Assembly (NCBI RefSeq): GCF_900129505.1
Contig: NZ_LT670818.1
Span: 4,931,001-4,995,000 of the forward strand
From: Bradyrhizobium erythrophlei
GTDB lineage: Bacteria > Pseudomonadota > Alphaproteobacteria > Rhizobiales > Xanthobacteraceae
Length of the DNA: 64,000 nucleotides
Direction: 5' to 3'
The number at the start of each line of letters is the position of its first letter. The stretch's first letter is position 1. The notes under the pieces are model-generated. The model had not been told where the DNA came from. It saw nothing but the letters and a program-made list of their open reading frames with translations, and did no database searches. The translations under genes were made by a program, and so were the position numbers. Of this stretch, positions 54,202-63,123 are shown one piece after another.

Positions 54202-54870
54202 TTAGCCCGCGTACAGCACGATGTCGAATACCACCACTTTCGACTCTGGTTCGAACTCGGGAGGCGGCGGCAATAGCTTCGTGATGAGCAATTCCGTTCG
54301 CCCCGCACTTTGCAGAAAACGATCCGTACTGTTGTAAGGGTCGCCTTCGAAGTACATTTGGGTCACAAGTCGATCTTGCCGGCCATAAACTTCGAAGTGA
54401 ATGTGCGCTGGCCGGATTGTGTTGGGACCGACAGGATACGCGGCTGGTTTGATAGTCTTGAAGCTATATCGACCCTCCAAGTCCGTGGTCAGAACGGCTG
54501 ATCCTTCAAAGTTGGGATCGAGCGGCGCAGGGTTTGTATCGCTCGGATGAGTGTAGCGCCCATGAGCGTTGGCTTGCCAAATCTCGATTTTGGCGTTGCG
54601 AACGGGCTCACCCTTCAAATTGAGCACCCGTCCCATGACGTTCAGGATTTCACCCTCGGCTCGACCTGGCCGACCGGCCACTTTCGTCAGATCGATATTT
54701 TGATCAAAAGGTTTCATTGGATAGAACGGACCAAGTATTTGGCCAGGCGTGCGCTGCAAGGCCGCTTGAGCAAACGCGAACTTGGTTGAGACGAGGCTTG
54801 TGACGCCAAGTATCGCAGACATTCTCAAGATTTCCCGACGGCTGAGATCACCTATGGAGAAAGTCGCCAT
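54202..54870 (-). CDS. Intradiol ring-cleavage dioxygenase, Tat-type exported
   Basis: A 222-residue protein with a twin-arginine-like start (LSRREILRMSAILGVTSL). The intradiol dioxygenase fold shows LGPFYP, the first Fe ligand Tyr in NAHGRYTH, a second Tyr in IKPAAYPVG, and the His pair in RPAHIHFEVYG. Such enzymes cleave catechols between the hydroxyls; exported, Tat-bearing members are known but poorly characterised. It stands alone with no adjacent cycloisomerase, so its pathway role is open. Confidence 0.85.
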   Translation of the reverse strand: MATFSIGDLSRREILRMSAILGVTSLVSTKFAFAQAALQRTPGQILGPFYPMKPFDQNIDLTKVAGRPGRAEGEILNVMGRVLNLKGEPVRNAKIEIWQANAHGRYTHPSDTNPAPLDPNFEGSAVLTTDLEGRYSFKTIKPAAYPVGPNTIRPAHIHFEVYGRQDRLVTQMYFEGDPYNSTDRFLQSAGRTELLITKLLPPPPEFEPESKVVVFDIVLYAG

Positions 54871-55330
54871 TGCCGAGTCCTCCTCAATTTTCGCAGCATT
54901 TTCAGTTGGACACAGGCATCCACCTGAATATTCGATATCCTCCGATCCCTGAAGTCGCGAAGAATACCATTAGGCCCGCTCACCCGCCAACGTTAATGCA
55001 AGAAAAACCAATCCTGACCGGCTCACGGAGTTTCCAGCTATTCCCCGCCTCCGCGCGTGGGAACAACGTCCGCTCCGCCACCGCGCCACATCTCGACTCT
55101 ACCCAACTGAGAAGAACTCAAAGTGAGAAAATGTCTTCCGGGTTACCCCTGAAAGCGGTCATCGCTCGATGCAGTTGGCATGTCTCAAACGTGCCAGGAA
55201 GAGACGTGGCGCTTGCTCCTTCGCGTACCCCGGCAAAAAGTGTAGACTAATATGCGAGCTGCCGCCGGAGCGTGTTGCCAGGTCCTTAGCTCGCGACGAC
55301 AGGTGGATCGGTTCGAGCCGGAGGGTCGCA
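54871..55330. other. Unassigned intergenic stretch
   Basis: About 460 bp between divergent genes. It must hold both promoters; no conserved box of the island was recognised. Confidence 0.4.
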
Positions 55331-55750
55331 ATGGGTAGGCGGATCGCATGGGGGCTGATTTGCTTGTGTCTGCTCACAAGTTTAGCGCAGGCACAAGCCG
55401 AGCGCTGCACGACCGAAACACTTCAAGGCCGGTTTGTATTCACAGGCCGCGGCTTTATTGAGCCCGGGGAGCCTGGCATCCAACGAGTGCATTACGGCAT
55501 CTTCGTTTTTGACGGGACGGGAAAGTTCTCGGGGAAGCAATCCTCCAGTCGGGGCGGCAAGATTGGCCGCGAGAAGCTGGAGGGGACCTACACGCTCGAT
55601 CCAGATTGCACAGGAACGATGACTTTCGAGTCGGTTGTGAATCCGGGAAGCCAAATCCACTGGGACCTATACCTGACCGATGACCATAAGAGGGGCCATA
55701 TCATTCGCATGGATGACGGCTCAATGGCGGTTCGGAGTTTTGAGAAATAG
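55331..55750 (+). CDS. Secreted hypothetical protein
   Basis: A 139-residue protein from the ATG at 55331 behind GAGGG. A signal peptide (MGRRIAWGLICLCLLTSLAQAQA) is followed by a beta-rich domain with two Cys (RCTTETLQGRFVFTGRG; DPDCTGTMTFES). The pattern G.Y.F...G....G....G.F.FDG.G...G resembles lipocalin-like secreted proteins of Bradyrhizobium. Function unknown. Confidence 0.65.
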   Translation: MGRRIAWGLICLCLLTSLAQAQAERCTTETLQGRFVFTGRGFIEPGEPGIQRVHYGIFVFDGTGKFSGKQSSSRGGKIGREKLEGTYTLDPDCTGTMTFESVVNPGSQIHWDLYLTDDHKRGHIIRMDDGSMAVRSFEK

Positions 55751-56151
55751 TGATTGGACGCTGACGCCCGCTAAGGGTCGGAAGCGCCGTTTTGAGCGCC
55801 GGCCGATGACTTCCGGTCTGCTCCCAACTCCGGACATCCCCAGCGCCCGTCGGCACGTCTCAAAGGTGCCGCCAGAAGCAGACATGCCACCATTTCATTC
55901 GATCACCGCGTCCGCACGGGAGAGAAGGGTCGGCGGTATCGTCAAACCAAGCGCCTTGGCGGCGTTGATGTTGAGTTCACAGTGGGAGGCCGCGACATCA
56001 ATGCTTCGGCGGCGTGTGCGAACATCCGGGGCGTTCGTCGCGGCAGCTTTCATCCCTCCGAGATCGGGCTGCTCTGTTTCGCTCTGGCCGTTGTGTGTAC
56101 CGATAACCTGATCCGAGTTGATGACGTGATGGAATCGCCTAAGCTGGCGGA
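55751..56151. other. Unassigned stretch with a partial duplication of the transposase start
   Basis: GATCGGGCTGCTCTGTTTCG (about 56064) recurs with two changes at 56155, giving the alternative start EIGLLCFALAVV 30 codons before MIGQLCFVLAVLA. The rest has no recognised gene. Confidence 0.45.
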
Positions 56152-57658
56152 ATGATCGGGCAGCTCTGTTTCGTTCTGGCCGTCCTGGCCTCACCATTCA
56201 AGTCGAAGTTGCGGCTTGAAGCTGAGAATGCGGTGCTTCGACATCAGTTGAATGTCGTGAGGCGTAGGCTGAATGGTCGCGTCCAGCTCACGAACAATGA
56301 CCGCTGGTTCTTTATCCAGCTATATCGCTGGTTTCCTTCTATCCTGCAGGTTCTCACAATCATCCGGCCCGAGACACTCGTGCGTTGGCACGGGGCCGGC
56401 TTTCGCTCCTACTGGCGTTGGAAGTCGCGCCCGTTGGGAGGGCGTCCGCAGATCCACACGGAGCTGCGCGCGTTGATCCGGCGGATGAGCGTCGAAAACC
56501 CGCTTTGGGGCGCGCCACGCATTCACGGCGATAGGCGACGAACCCGCCTGCGAACGGAGCCCCTGATCGTCGCCGGCATTGACGACTGGGCCTTCCGCAA
56601 GAACCATCGCTACGGCACAATCGTGTGCGATCTGGAGAGGCGGCGGATCGTAACTCTACTTCCAGATCGCGAGACTGCAACGGTGCGGACCTGGCTTTCC
56701 GACCATCCGGAGATCAGAGTCGTATCGCGCGACCGTGGCGGCGGCTACGGAGAGGCTGCGGCAAAGGCGCTGCCCGCTGCCGTCCAGGTCGCCGACCGTT
56801 GGCATCTAATGGAGAACGCGAGCGCGGCCTTCCTCAATGCCGTACGCCGCTCCATGCGGGCGATCCGCACCGCAATCGGTGCAACGACGATCAATCCGGA
56901 ACTGCTGACTCGCGCGGAAAGGCTGCAGTATGAAGGGTATCTCCGGCGCAAGCAGACGAATGAAGCCATCATGGCGCTCGTCAGGGACGCCGTGCCTCTC
57001 AAGGAGATCGTCCGTCGAACAGAACACAGCCGTAAACTCGTTCGCCAAGTTAGTCGCGGTGAGAGTACGGATGTCTTCCGGACACGGCAAAGCACGCTCG
57101 ATGCCCACTTGCCCTTTTCTGGACGCGCAATGGACCGAGGGCTGCCGTAACGGCGCAGAGCTCTGGCGTCGCTTGCAAGGGCAAGGCTTCCATGGCTCCT
57201 TGCGTGTAGTCAGCGAGTGGACGACACGGCGACGACGAGCCGCGAAGGCGACCAATCAACAACTGCAAAAAGTTCCTTCCGCGAGAACTATCTCGCGATT
57301 GATGACCACCGCGCGCGACAATCTTGGCAAAGCAGAAACAGTCACCATCGCCGCCATCGAGGCGCACGTTCCCACACTCGTCGAAGCCCGCGTGCTCGTC
57401 GAAAGCTTTCAGGCCATGGTGCGAAAGAAGCTCGTCGCAAATCTCGATCCATGGATCGCTACCGCCAGCGTGAGCCTGGTCGCGTCTTTTGCGAGTGGCA
57501 TCACTCGAGACAAGGCCGCCATCCGTGCCGCCCTCACCGAGCCTTGGTCGAATGGCCAGACCGAAGGGCAGATCACGAAGCTTAAGCTGGTAAAACGCCA
57601 GATGTATGGACGGGCGAAGATCGACCTCCTGCAAGCCCGGCTGCTAGGCGCCATCTAG
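56152..57658 (+). pseudogene. Chimeric transposase: integrase N-terminus joined to ISL3 transposase, frameshifted
   Basis: Residues 1-127 (LRLEAENAVLRHQLNVVRRR to NPLWGAPRIHG) are the N-terminal part of an rve-type integrase. From 56533 the same frame continues as an ISL3-family transposase lacking its zinc-finger start (IVAGIDDWAFRKNHRYGTIVCDLERRRIVTLLPDR, then VSRDRGGGYGEAA with a DDE Asp). At a run of four T near 57113-57116 the frame shifts; the remainder (LDAQWTEGCRNGAELWRRLQ, TEPWSNGQTEGQITKLKLVKRQMYGRA with the last DDE Glu) reads in the next frame to 57658. It is inactive as it stands. Confidence 0.8.
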
Positions 57659-57726
57659 TTGCGCAAACCGTCATCGAAGTTGCGTCGGAGCCAATATTGC
57701 AAGCCGAATGACACACTGGACGCGCT

Positions 57727-57900
57727 GGCTCGGGCCCGAGCATCGCTGCCTGGTGCCGTTTCACCTCGTTTTCCGAATACGACACGATGGACGGCAAGAA
57801 GGTGCCTGTCTGGTTCGCCCCAGATGAGAGCCGCCCCCTGCTCGCCTTCGCCGGCCTGTTAACGCGCTGGACCAGCGTCCGGAAGGCGAAGGCATCCAGC
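57727..57900 (+). pseudogene. SOS-response-associated peptidase (SRAP/YedK) scrap
   Basis: RWLGPEHRCLVPF is followed by a one-base shift, then SFSEYDTMDGKKVPVWFAPDESRPLLAFAGLLTRWTSVR, the middle of SRAP DNA-protein-crosslink enzymes. Both ends are missing. Confidence 0.7.
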
Positions 57901-58005
57901 CTACCCAGTGAACATCCAGAGTTGCTCGCTGGCCATGTAACCCGCCAGCAGCAGGATACCGAACGCGACGATAAGCGCTGCAGCGCCGACCTCGATCGCG
58001 CGCAT
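57901..58005 (-). pseudogene. C-terminal scrap of a membrane protein (RcnA-like?)
   Basis: MRAIEVGAAALIVAFGILLLAGYMASEQLW is a single membrane helix resembling the end of nickel/cobalt exporters; no upstream part is present. Identification is weak. Confidence 0.3.
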
Positions 58006-58343
58006 TGAACCTCGATTTGAATGTCGACGAGCAGGAATCACAGCGCAGGCGTCGGTAGGGCGGCGTAGACCATCGGCCGCGCGCTGTAGGCTCAATCCGG
58101 GGCCCCGTGAGAGGCGCGGGGAGAGAGGACCGTGTCCAACGGGTCGCAGCGAAGGAAGTGCGCGAGCTTGCTGAGGCGTCTGCTCGATCCGGACGCGAAG
58201 CGCACCATGCGTTGATCAGCGATCGCGATGATATGGCGAAAAGCGCCGCCACGAAGCGCGAGGAGAAAACATCACCATGGCCGATGCTGCACCCCAGATT
58301 CCCAACTTTGGCTCGTCGGGGAGTTCGCGCTGCGCCGCGGGGC
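58006..58343. other. Unassigned stretch
   Basis: About 340 bp, very GC-rich, without a recognised gene. Confidence 0.35.
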
Positions 58344-58523
58344 TCAGCGCTGGTGGCCGAGCCCGATGCCGAGCTGGTGCGCCTTGGCCCGAAGCGCCGG
58401 CACCGTGCGCTTCATCTGCTTCGAGATCTTGGCGATCGGCGTCTTGGCCTTGGAGTGCGCCTTCAGCGCCTTCACGTCGTCCTTGGAGTATTCGCGCCGC
58501 ACGCTCTTTTTCGCCTTCGCCAT
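58344..58523 (-). CDS. Small basic conserved protein
   Basis: A 59-residue protein MAKAKKSVRREYSKDDVKAL..., then RTVPALRAKAHQLGIGLGHQR. I recall the family from Bradyrhizobium; the spacing K.L....RT..ALR.KA..LGI.LG resembles a small helix-turn-helix (MucR/SANT-like) unit. A nucleic-acid-binding role is a guess. The start at 58523 fits the conserved N terminus. Confidence 0.65.
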   Translation of the reverse strand: MAKAKKSVRREYSKDDVKALKAHSKAKTPIAKISKQMKRTVPALRAKAHQLGIGLGHQR

Positions 58524-58870
58524 GTCAGTCCCTGTTTGTTGAGGATAAGCGTCGCCAACAAACGACGGGGCAAGTCGTTCCCCGGCGGCGAGCGCTTCGC
58601 GCGTGGTTGTATACGTCCGCAACAGAGTTGCAAGGCCCTTGAAACTATCACCCAACCCGTAGACAGTGCCTGCGGAGGGGGTAGTACATGACGAAGATTA
58701 TCGCGGTCATCGTGTCGGCGCTGGCGCATATCCGGTGAGCGGGCGCGCCCCTGCCAGGATGAGACGGGTCGAACCGCTCGCCGCGCCGGCCCCGATGTGC
58801 GCTGCAGAGGCAAGATACCTGGCGCCCCTGAACCCGCCAGACGCGGGCCAGAGGCGCGTTCCTGGGACCG
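58524..58870. other. Unassigned stretch
   Basis: About 350 bp without a supported gene. Confidence 0.35.
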
Positions 58871-59404
58871 CTAGGCGGCCAGCTTGCGGAAGGGGTGGGT
58901 GCCCCGCTGATCGGCAGAGCCGCCGGCCTCGATCACTCGGGCAACGTCTTGCTTGAGCAGGTAGACAGAGACAACCAGCAAAACGAGATCCTTCAGAAGG
59001 AAAGCCGAAACTATCGTCATCGCCGGAAAGCCTCCGGCGCCAGCATCCCACGCGTCAGGAACGAACGGCAGGACCGTGAAGGTAGCGATGAAGGTGAAGG
59101 TTGAACCGAGAGCGCCCAGCATTCCCGCTTTCTTGTTCCAGAAACCCAGAAGCAGCAACGTGCCAAAGGTCCATTCTGAGGCGCCGAGAAAAATGGCGGT
59201 GCCGCGAATGCCCAGAACCGGAATCGTCCAGAAGATAAACGGGCCGTGGGTGATTATGGGCAGCAGTCCTCTGATCTCTGCTTCGAACCATTTGTCGTAC
59301 CCGAACCATGCGAAGATGATTACCATCGCGGCGCGGAGCAGGTGATAATCGAGGTCGCGCTTCAGAAGGCCCGAGCGGCCCAGCATATTGGCAAGGTAAT
59401 TCAT
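58871..59404 (-). CDS. DUF417 (RclC/YkgB-like) membrane protein
   Basis: A 177-residue protein with about four membrane helices (about 25-42, 62-82, 95-118, 130-152). The DUF417 hallmark FAWFGYDKWFEAEIRGLLPIITHGPFIFW is clear. RclC of E. coli belongs here and is linked to resistance to reactive chlorine. There are no rclA/rclB neighbours, so regulation by chlorine stress is only a family hint. Confidence 0.85.
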   Translation of the reverse strand: MNYLANMLGRSGLLKRDLDYHLLRAAMVIIFAWFGYDKWFEAEIRGLLPIITHGPFIFWTIPVLGIRGTAIFLGASEWTFGTLLLLGFWNKKAGMLGALGSTFTFIATFTVLPFVPDAWDAGAGGFPAMTIVSAFLLKDLVLLVVSVYLLKQDVARVIEAGGSADQRGTHPFRKLAA

Positions 59405-59739
59405 GATCTTTCTCCATGTTGGAGCCGTGAGCCCTGCGTTCCTCGCCGGCTCGTCCCGGAAACTCCTTTGATCGATTGGCTTTCGTGAGCCTAATCTATG
59501 ATTCTGGATTGAAGCCTGCCATGCGCGAAGCGCTCGATAGTATGCCCGGAAGTATCAAATGGCGGATGCAGCCACGTTCGATGCCAGGCACGAGCCTTCA
59601 TGTGTGGCCGCCATAATCGCGCTTCATCAGGATGAAGGCTGCCGCCAGTGTCACTTCTGGATTTCTGCTGATGCGCGGCTTGTAGTCGGCCTCCGCAATT
59701 GCCGGCCCGATGTCGCCAAACATGTGCAGCGGTCTCAGG

Positions 59740-60635
59740 CGCCGGTCGTCGGCGCGCTCTCGCTCCGCTCTCCGGCCGTTTCGACATCATCGCATCCGCT
59801 ATCGACCTCCATCGTGTCGCTCTCACCTACGTCACGAACAAGAAGGGCGGAGATCAGATACTGTCCGCGCTTCCGGGCATCGCGGACCGACAGCATCGGG
59901 ACTTCGGGCGCAGCGCGATCGTCGAAAGCATCCGCACCGACCTGATTAGCGGCGGCCGGGGCGGTCGAGTCGATCGTGCGGAAGGCCGAAAAGCAGTTCG
60001 ATCCGGCGACGGAGGACATCCAGGACGCGCTGAGAATGATCGTGGCCACCTCGGCGGTCTCGCATGGAGTCGACGTCGAGAACTTCAACGCGATGTTCTT
60101 CGCAGGCATGCCCACCGCGATCGACGAGTTCATCCAGGCGAGCTCGCGCGTCGGACGCACGCATGTCGGCTTTTCGATGCTGATTCCGACGCCGCAGAAC
60201 AGACGGGACCGCTTCATCTTCGAGGTCCACGAAACGTTCCACCGTTTCCTGGAGCGCATGATCGCGCCCCCGGCGATCGAGCGGTGGGCCGATCGCGCCG
60301 TCGTCCGGGTCATTCCCTCGCTCATCCAGAACTGGCTCATCGGCAAGATCTATCAGGAGCAATTCGTCGCGGACGCGGATCCGGAGAAGAAGCGGACGCG
60401 CATCTTCAGCAAGGTTTCGTTCGTGCGCTCGCTGGTCAACCGCATGAAGACGGCCGCCTTCGTCGACGAAGCCGAAAAGTACATCGCCGGCTGCGTCGGG
60501 ATCGACGCCGAAGTCGGCGGCGCCGACGCGCAACGGCAGATCGTCTCCGCGATGGTCAGAGATCGGCTGCAGGAGTTCGTGAGACTGCTCGACATGCCGA
60601 CGGTTGTTGGGACGAACGAAGCTCTGACGGAGTGA
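59740..60635 (+). pseudogene. C-terminal remnant of a DrmA-like (DISARM) helicase
   Basis: One frame reads FDIIASAIDLHRVALTYVTNKKGGDQILSALPG up to about 59955. Then, in another frame, AGAVESIVRKAEKQFDPATEDIQDALRMIVATSAVSHGVDVENFNAMFFAGMPTAIDEFIQASSRVGRTHVGFSMLIPTP continues to 60635. ATSAVSHGVD and QASSRVGR are helicase motifs V and VI. The pattern fits my memory of DrmA, the helicase of the DISARM defence system. The helicase N terminus and other drm genes are absent, and a frameshift splits what remains. Confidence 0.6.
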
Positions 60636-61009
60636 TAAGTTTTATTCCTAACGGGAATGGAGACCTGTCCTCCGAAAGGGATTAGTCTCTCGCTCAATCG
60701 CTCGGCGAGCTGAGGCGAATCTGAGTATTTCAAATGTGAGCGTTTGTATGAGGCCTCACTTCCATGAGCCATGATTTGAACGCAGAGATGGGCGGCAGGC
60801 TCGCCTTTAAAGGGCGGCAGGTACCAGCTCAAACCAGTCTGCAACGGAGAGTCTTATCCCAAGCTTTGATGGGCCATCTCGTAATTCGTCTTTCACTAGG
60901 CAGCTCACGGAGGCGCCTCCAGAAGAAGTACAATGCGTATAGCGTCCTTCAAGTCACCGACGACCAATGCGGCGCGGAGGCGTCGAAAACGAAACGGGGA
61001 ACGAACGCC
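60636..61009. other. Unassigned stretch before the EthD gene
   Basis: About 370 bp; the upstream frame extension of the next gene has no family resemblance. No motif recognised. Confidence 0.4.
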
Positions 61010-61606
61010 ATGATGGATTTTGATTTCGAGTTAGGACGCGGTTCGGGAATATCCGACAAGTTGTCTGTTTGCTCGCCAACGTTCAATACCGGGCAGATGC
61101 CTTTGCTGTCCACAGGGCGTCCTTGGCAGAGCGTGCTCATCGCCGCGTCGGCGGCGCGAACGCGATCGCCCGCTGTTGCTGAAGCAATCGACGATCACGG
61201 CAAGCTGCCGAAAGGCGTTGCGCCGCGGCCTGGCATCAAAATCATGTTTTTGCTGGTGAAGCCCGATGGAATGAGCGCGAATGAATTTCACCAATATTGG
61301 TTGGAGACTCATTCGCCCCTGGTCGTCAGAAGGTCAGACGACATGGCGATGAGGCGATATGTCCAAAGCCATCTCGTCCCGTCTCCGATGGCCGTCGGCG
61401 CCGCCGAGGCGCGCGGTTGGACGGCGAACCCGTTCCAGGGAGTCGCGGAAGTGTGGTGGGACAGCGAGGAGGCGATGGCTGCCGCGTTCTCCACGCCAAA
61501 CGGCGTCGACGCAGGCGAAGCGCTTGCGGAAGATGAGAAGAAGTTTCTGGACGATCGATCGATTATCGTGATGACGCGCGAATATTTGATCTTCGATAAG
61601 ACCTAG
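61010..61606 (+). CDS. EthD domain-containing protein
   Basis: About 198 residues if started at the ATG at 61010. The N-terminal about 75 residues are unassigned. The EthD/dimeric ferredoxin-like domain (about 78-190) reads GIKIMFLLVKPDGMSANEFHQYWLETHSPLVV, FQGVAEVWWDSEEAMAAAFSTP and FLDDRSIIVMTREYLIF. EthD-type proteins support oxidation of ethers or polyketide-like rings. It lies 111 bp before the molybdenum hydroxylase operon, same strand, and may belong to it. Confidence 0.75.
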   Translation: MMDFDFELGRGSGISDKLSVCSPTFNTGQMPLLSTGRPWQSVLIAASAARTRSPAVAEAIDDHGKLPKGVAPRPGIKIMFLLVKPDGMSANEFHQYWLETHSPLVVRRSDDMAMRRYVQSHLVPSPMAVGAAEARGWTANPFQGVAEVWWDSEEAMAAAFSTPNGVDAGEALAEDEKKFLDDRSIIVMTREYLIFDKT

Positions 61607-61717
61607 GTCGGCTCGTCCCAGTTCAAGAAGCTGCCGTGTGCGGCAGCTCCCCAGGATAGTCCAGCGAAAGACGCGCCACCGTTACGCAGCGCGTCCCAAC
61701 ACGGAAGGTGGCAACGG

Positions 61718-62626
61718 ATGTTTCCCGCGAAAATAGACAGTCTGTCGAGACCGAAAACGGTGGCGGAGGCCGCAGCGCTGATAGCGTCGGACGAGGAGGG
61801 GAATGTCCTGCCGATCGCGGGCGGAATGAGCCTAATGCAGGCCATCAAGGCTCGCGTGGTCCGTCCAGGCGCGATCGTGGACTTGAATGATATCGGAGAA
61901 CTCAAGGGGATCAAGGAAACGGCATCCTCGGTCTGGATCGGTGCGATGACCCGGTACGTCGAAGTAGCGACGTCGGACGTTCTCAAGAGCGGCGCCTTCG
62001 GAGCTCTCTCGGACGCAGCCTCCCATGTCGGCGATCGTCAGGTCCGCAATCGCGGCACTATCGGGGGATCACTTTGCTGGAATTACGTCGCGGCCTGCGT
62101 TCCCGTTGCGACGCTTGCGCGCGGCGCGGAGATCGAGCTCGTTTCAAAAGGTGCATCAGGCGGTGACGAGACGCGCGTGGTTTCGATCGATGACTTCATC
62201 GTCGGGCCGATGGAGACATCTCGTCGCCCGCAAGAGATCCTTCGGTCCGTTGCGCTGACCGGTCCCCGCAAGCACGTGGGAAGCGCCTATCGGAAGTGGG
62301 GGCATGTCACCGACTCGCTTCCGGTCGTCGGAATCGGCGTACGGGTTGTTTTGAACGACGATCGAACCTGCAAGGCGGCCCGGGTCGCGATCGGTGGCCT
62401 GTCGCGCGGTTCGCAGCGCTTTTACGAAGCTGAAAAGCGGCTGCTCGGAACATCGTCCAACGACCCAGCGGCAATTTCGGACGGCTTTCGTGCGGCCGCC
62501 AAGACGCTGGAAATCCAAAGCGACACGTTGGCGTCGGCCGACTACCGGAAGGTCTTGATTGAAGAACTCGGCACCTCCGTCGTCCTTTCGGCGATGGCAC
62601 GAGCAGAGGAGGCGGCGGTACGATGA
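61718..62626 (+). CDS. Molybdenum hydroxylase FAD-binding subunit (CoxM-like)
   Basis: A 302-residue protein with FAD-binding motifs AGGMSLMQAIKARV (pyrophosphate loop) and the NRGTIGGSLCWN motif typical of CoxM/XdhB-like medium subunits; the C-terminal domain follows. It passes electrons from the 2Fe-2S subunit to an acceptor. The stop overlaps the next start (ATGA). With the two following genes it forms a CoxMSL-type enzyme of the xanthine oxidase family; the substrate (CO, aldehyde, nicotinate-type ring or other) is undetermined. Confidence 0.9.
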   Translation: MFPAKIDSLSRPKTVAEAAALIASDEEGNVLPIAGGMSLMQAIKARVVRPGAIVDLNDIGELKGIKETASSVWIGAMTRYVEVATSDVLKSGAFGALSDAASHVGDRQVRNRGTIGGSLCWNYVAACVPVATLARGAEIELVSKGASGGDETRVVSIDDFIVGPMETSRRPQEILRSVALTGPRKHVGSAYRKWGHVTDSLPVVGIGVRVVLNDDRTCKAARVAIGGLSRGSQRFYEAEKRLLGTSSNDPAAISDGFRAAAKTLEIQSDTLASADYRKVLIEELGTSVVLSAMARAEEAAVR

Positions 62627-63123
62627 CCGATGGAACGCAGGTAATCAGAGCGATCGTGAACGGACAGGCAGTTGAGGCCATCGCGCCGATCCGAATGCTC
62701 CTAGTGGATTTTCTGAGAGAGCGATTGCAGCTTACGGGTACTCACGTCGGCTGCACCTTCGAGGGCGTTTGCGGCGCTTGTACCGTTCGTCTCGACGGTG
62801 AAGCAGTCAAATCGTGCATGCTGCTTGCAGCGCAGATCGACGGACGCCAGGTGACGACGGTCGAGGGGCTTGCCCGTGGGGAAGAGCCCCATCCCCTGCA
62901 GAAGGCGTTTCGTGACGCTCACGCCCTTCAGTGCGGCTACTGCACGCCAGGCATCCTCATGAACATGAGCGAGTTTCTGGAACGAAATCCGGCCCCCTCG
63001 GAAAGTGAGATCCGAAGCGCGCTGGTAGGCAACATCTGTCGCTGCACCGGGTATTCGCACATCGTGGAGGCCGTCAAGGACGCTGCCACGAATATGAAGG
63101 TCGTCGAAGGGAGGGCGGCATGA
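62623..63123 (+). CDS. Molybdenum hydroxylase 2Fe-2S subunit (CoxS-like)
   Basis: A 166-residue protein. The plant-type cluster uses Cys44, Cys50, Cys53 and Cys65 (GCTFEGVCGACTVRLDG...SC); the second cluster uses Cys104, Cys107, Cys139 and Cys141 (CGYCTPG...CRCTGY). All eight ligands are present. It overlaps both neighbours by 4 bp, so the operon is tightly coupled. Confidence 0.93.
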   Translation: MTDGTQVIRAIVNGQAVEAIAPIRMLLVDFLRERLQLTGTHVGCTFEGVCGACTVRLDGEAVKSCMLLAAQIDGRQVTTVEGLARGEEPHPLQKAFRDAHALQCGYCTPGILMNMSEFLERNPAPSESEIRSALVGNICRCTGYSHIVEAVKDAATNMKVVEGRAA

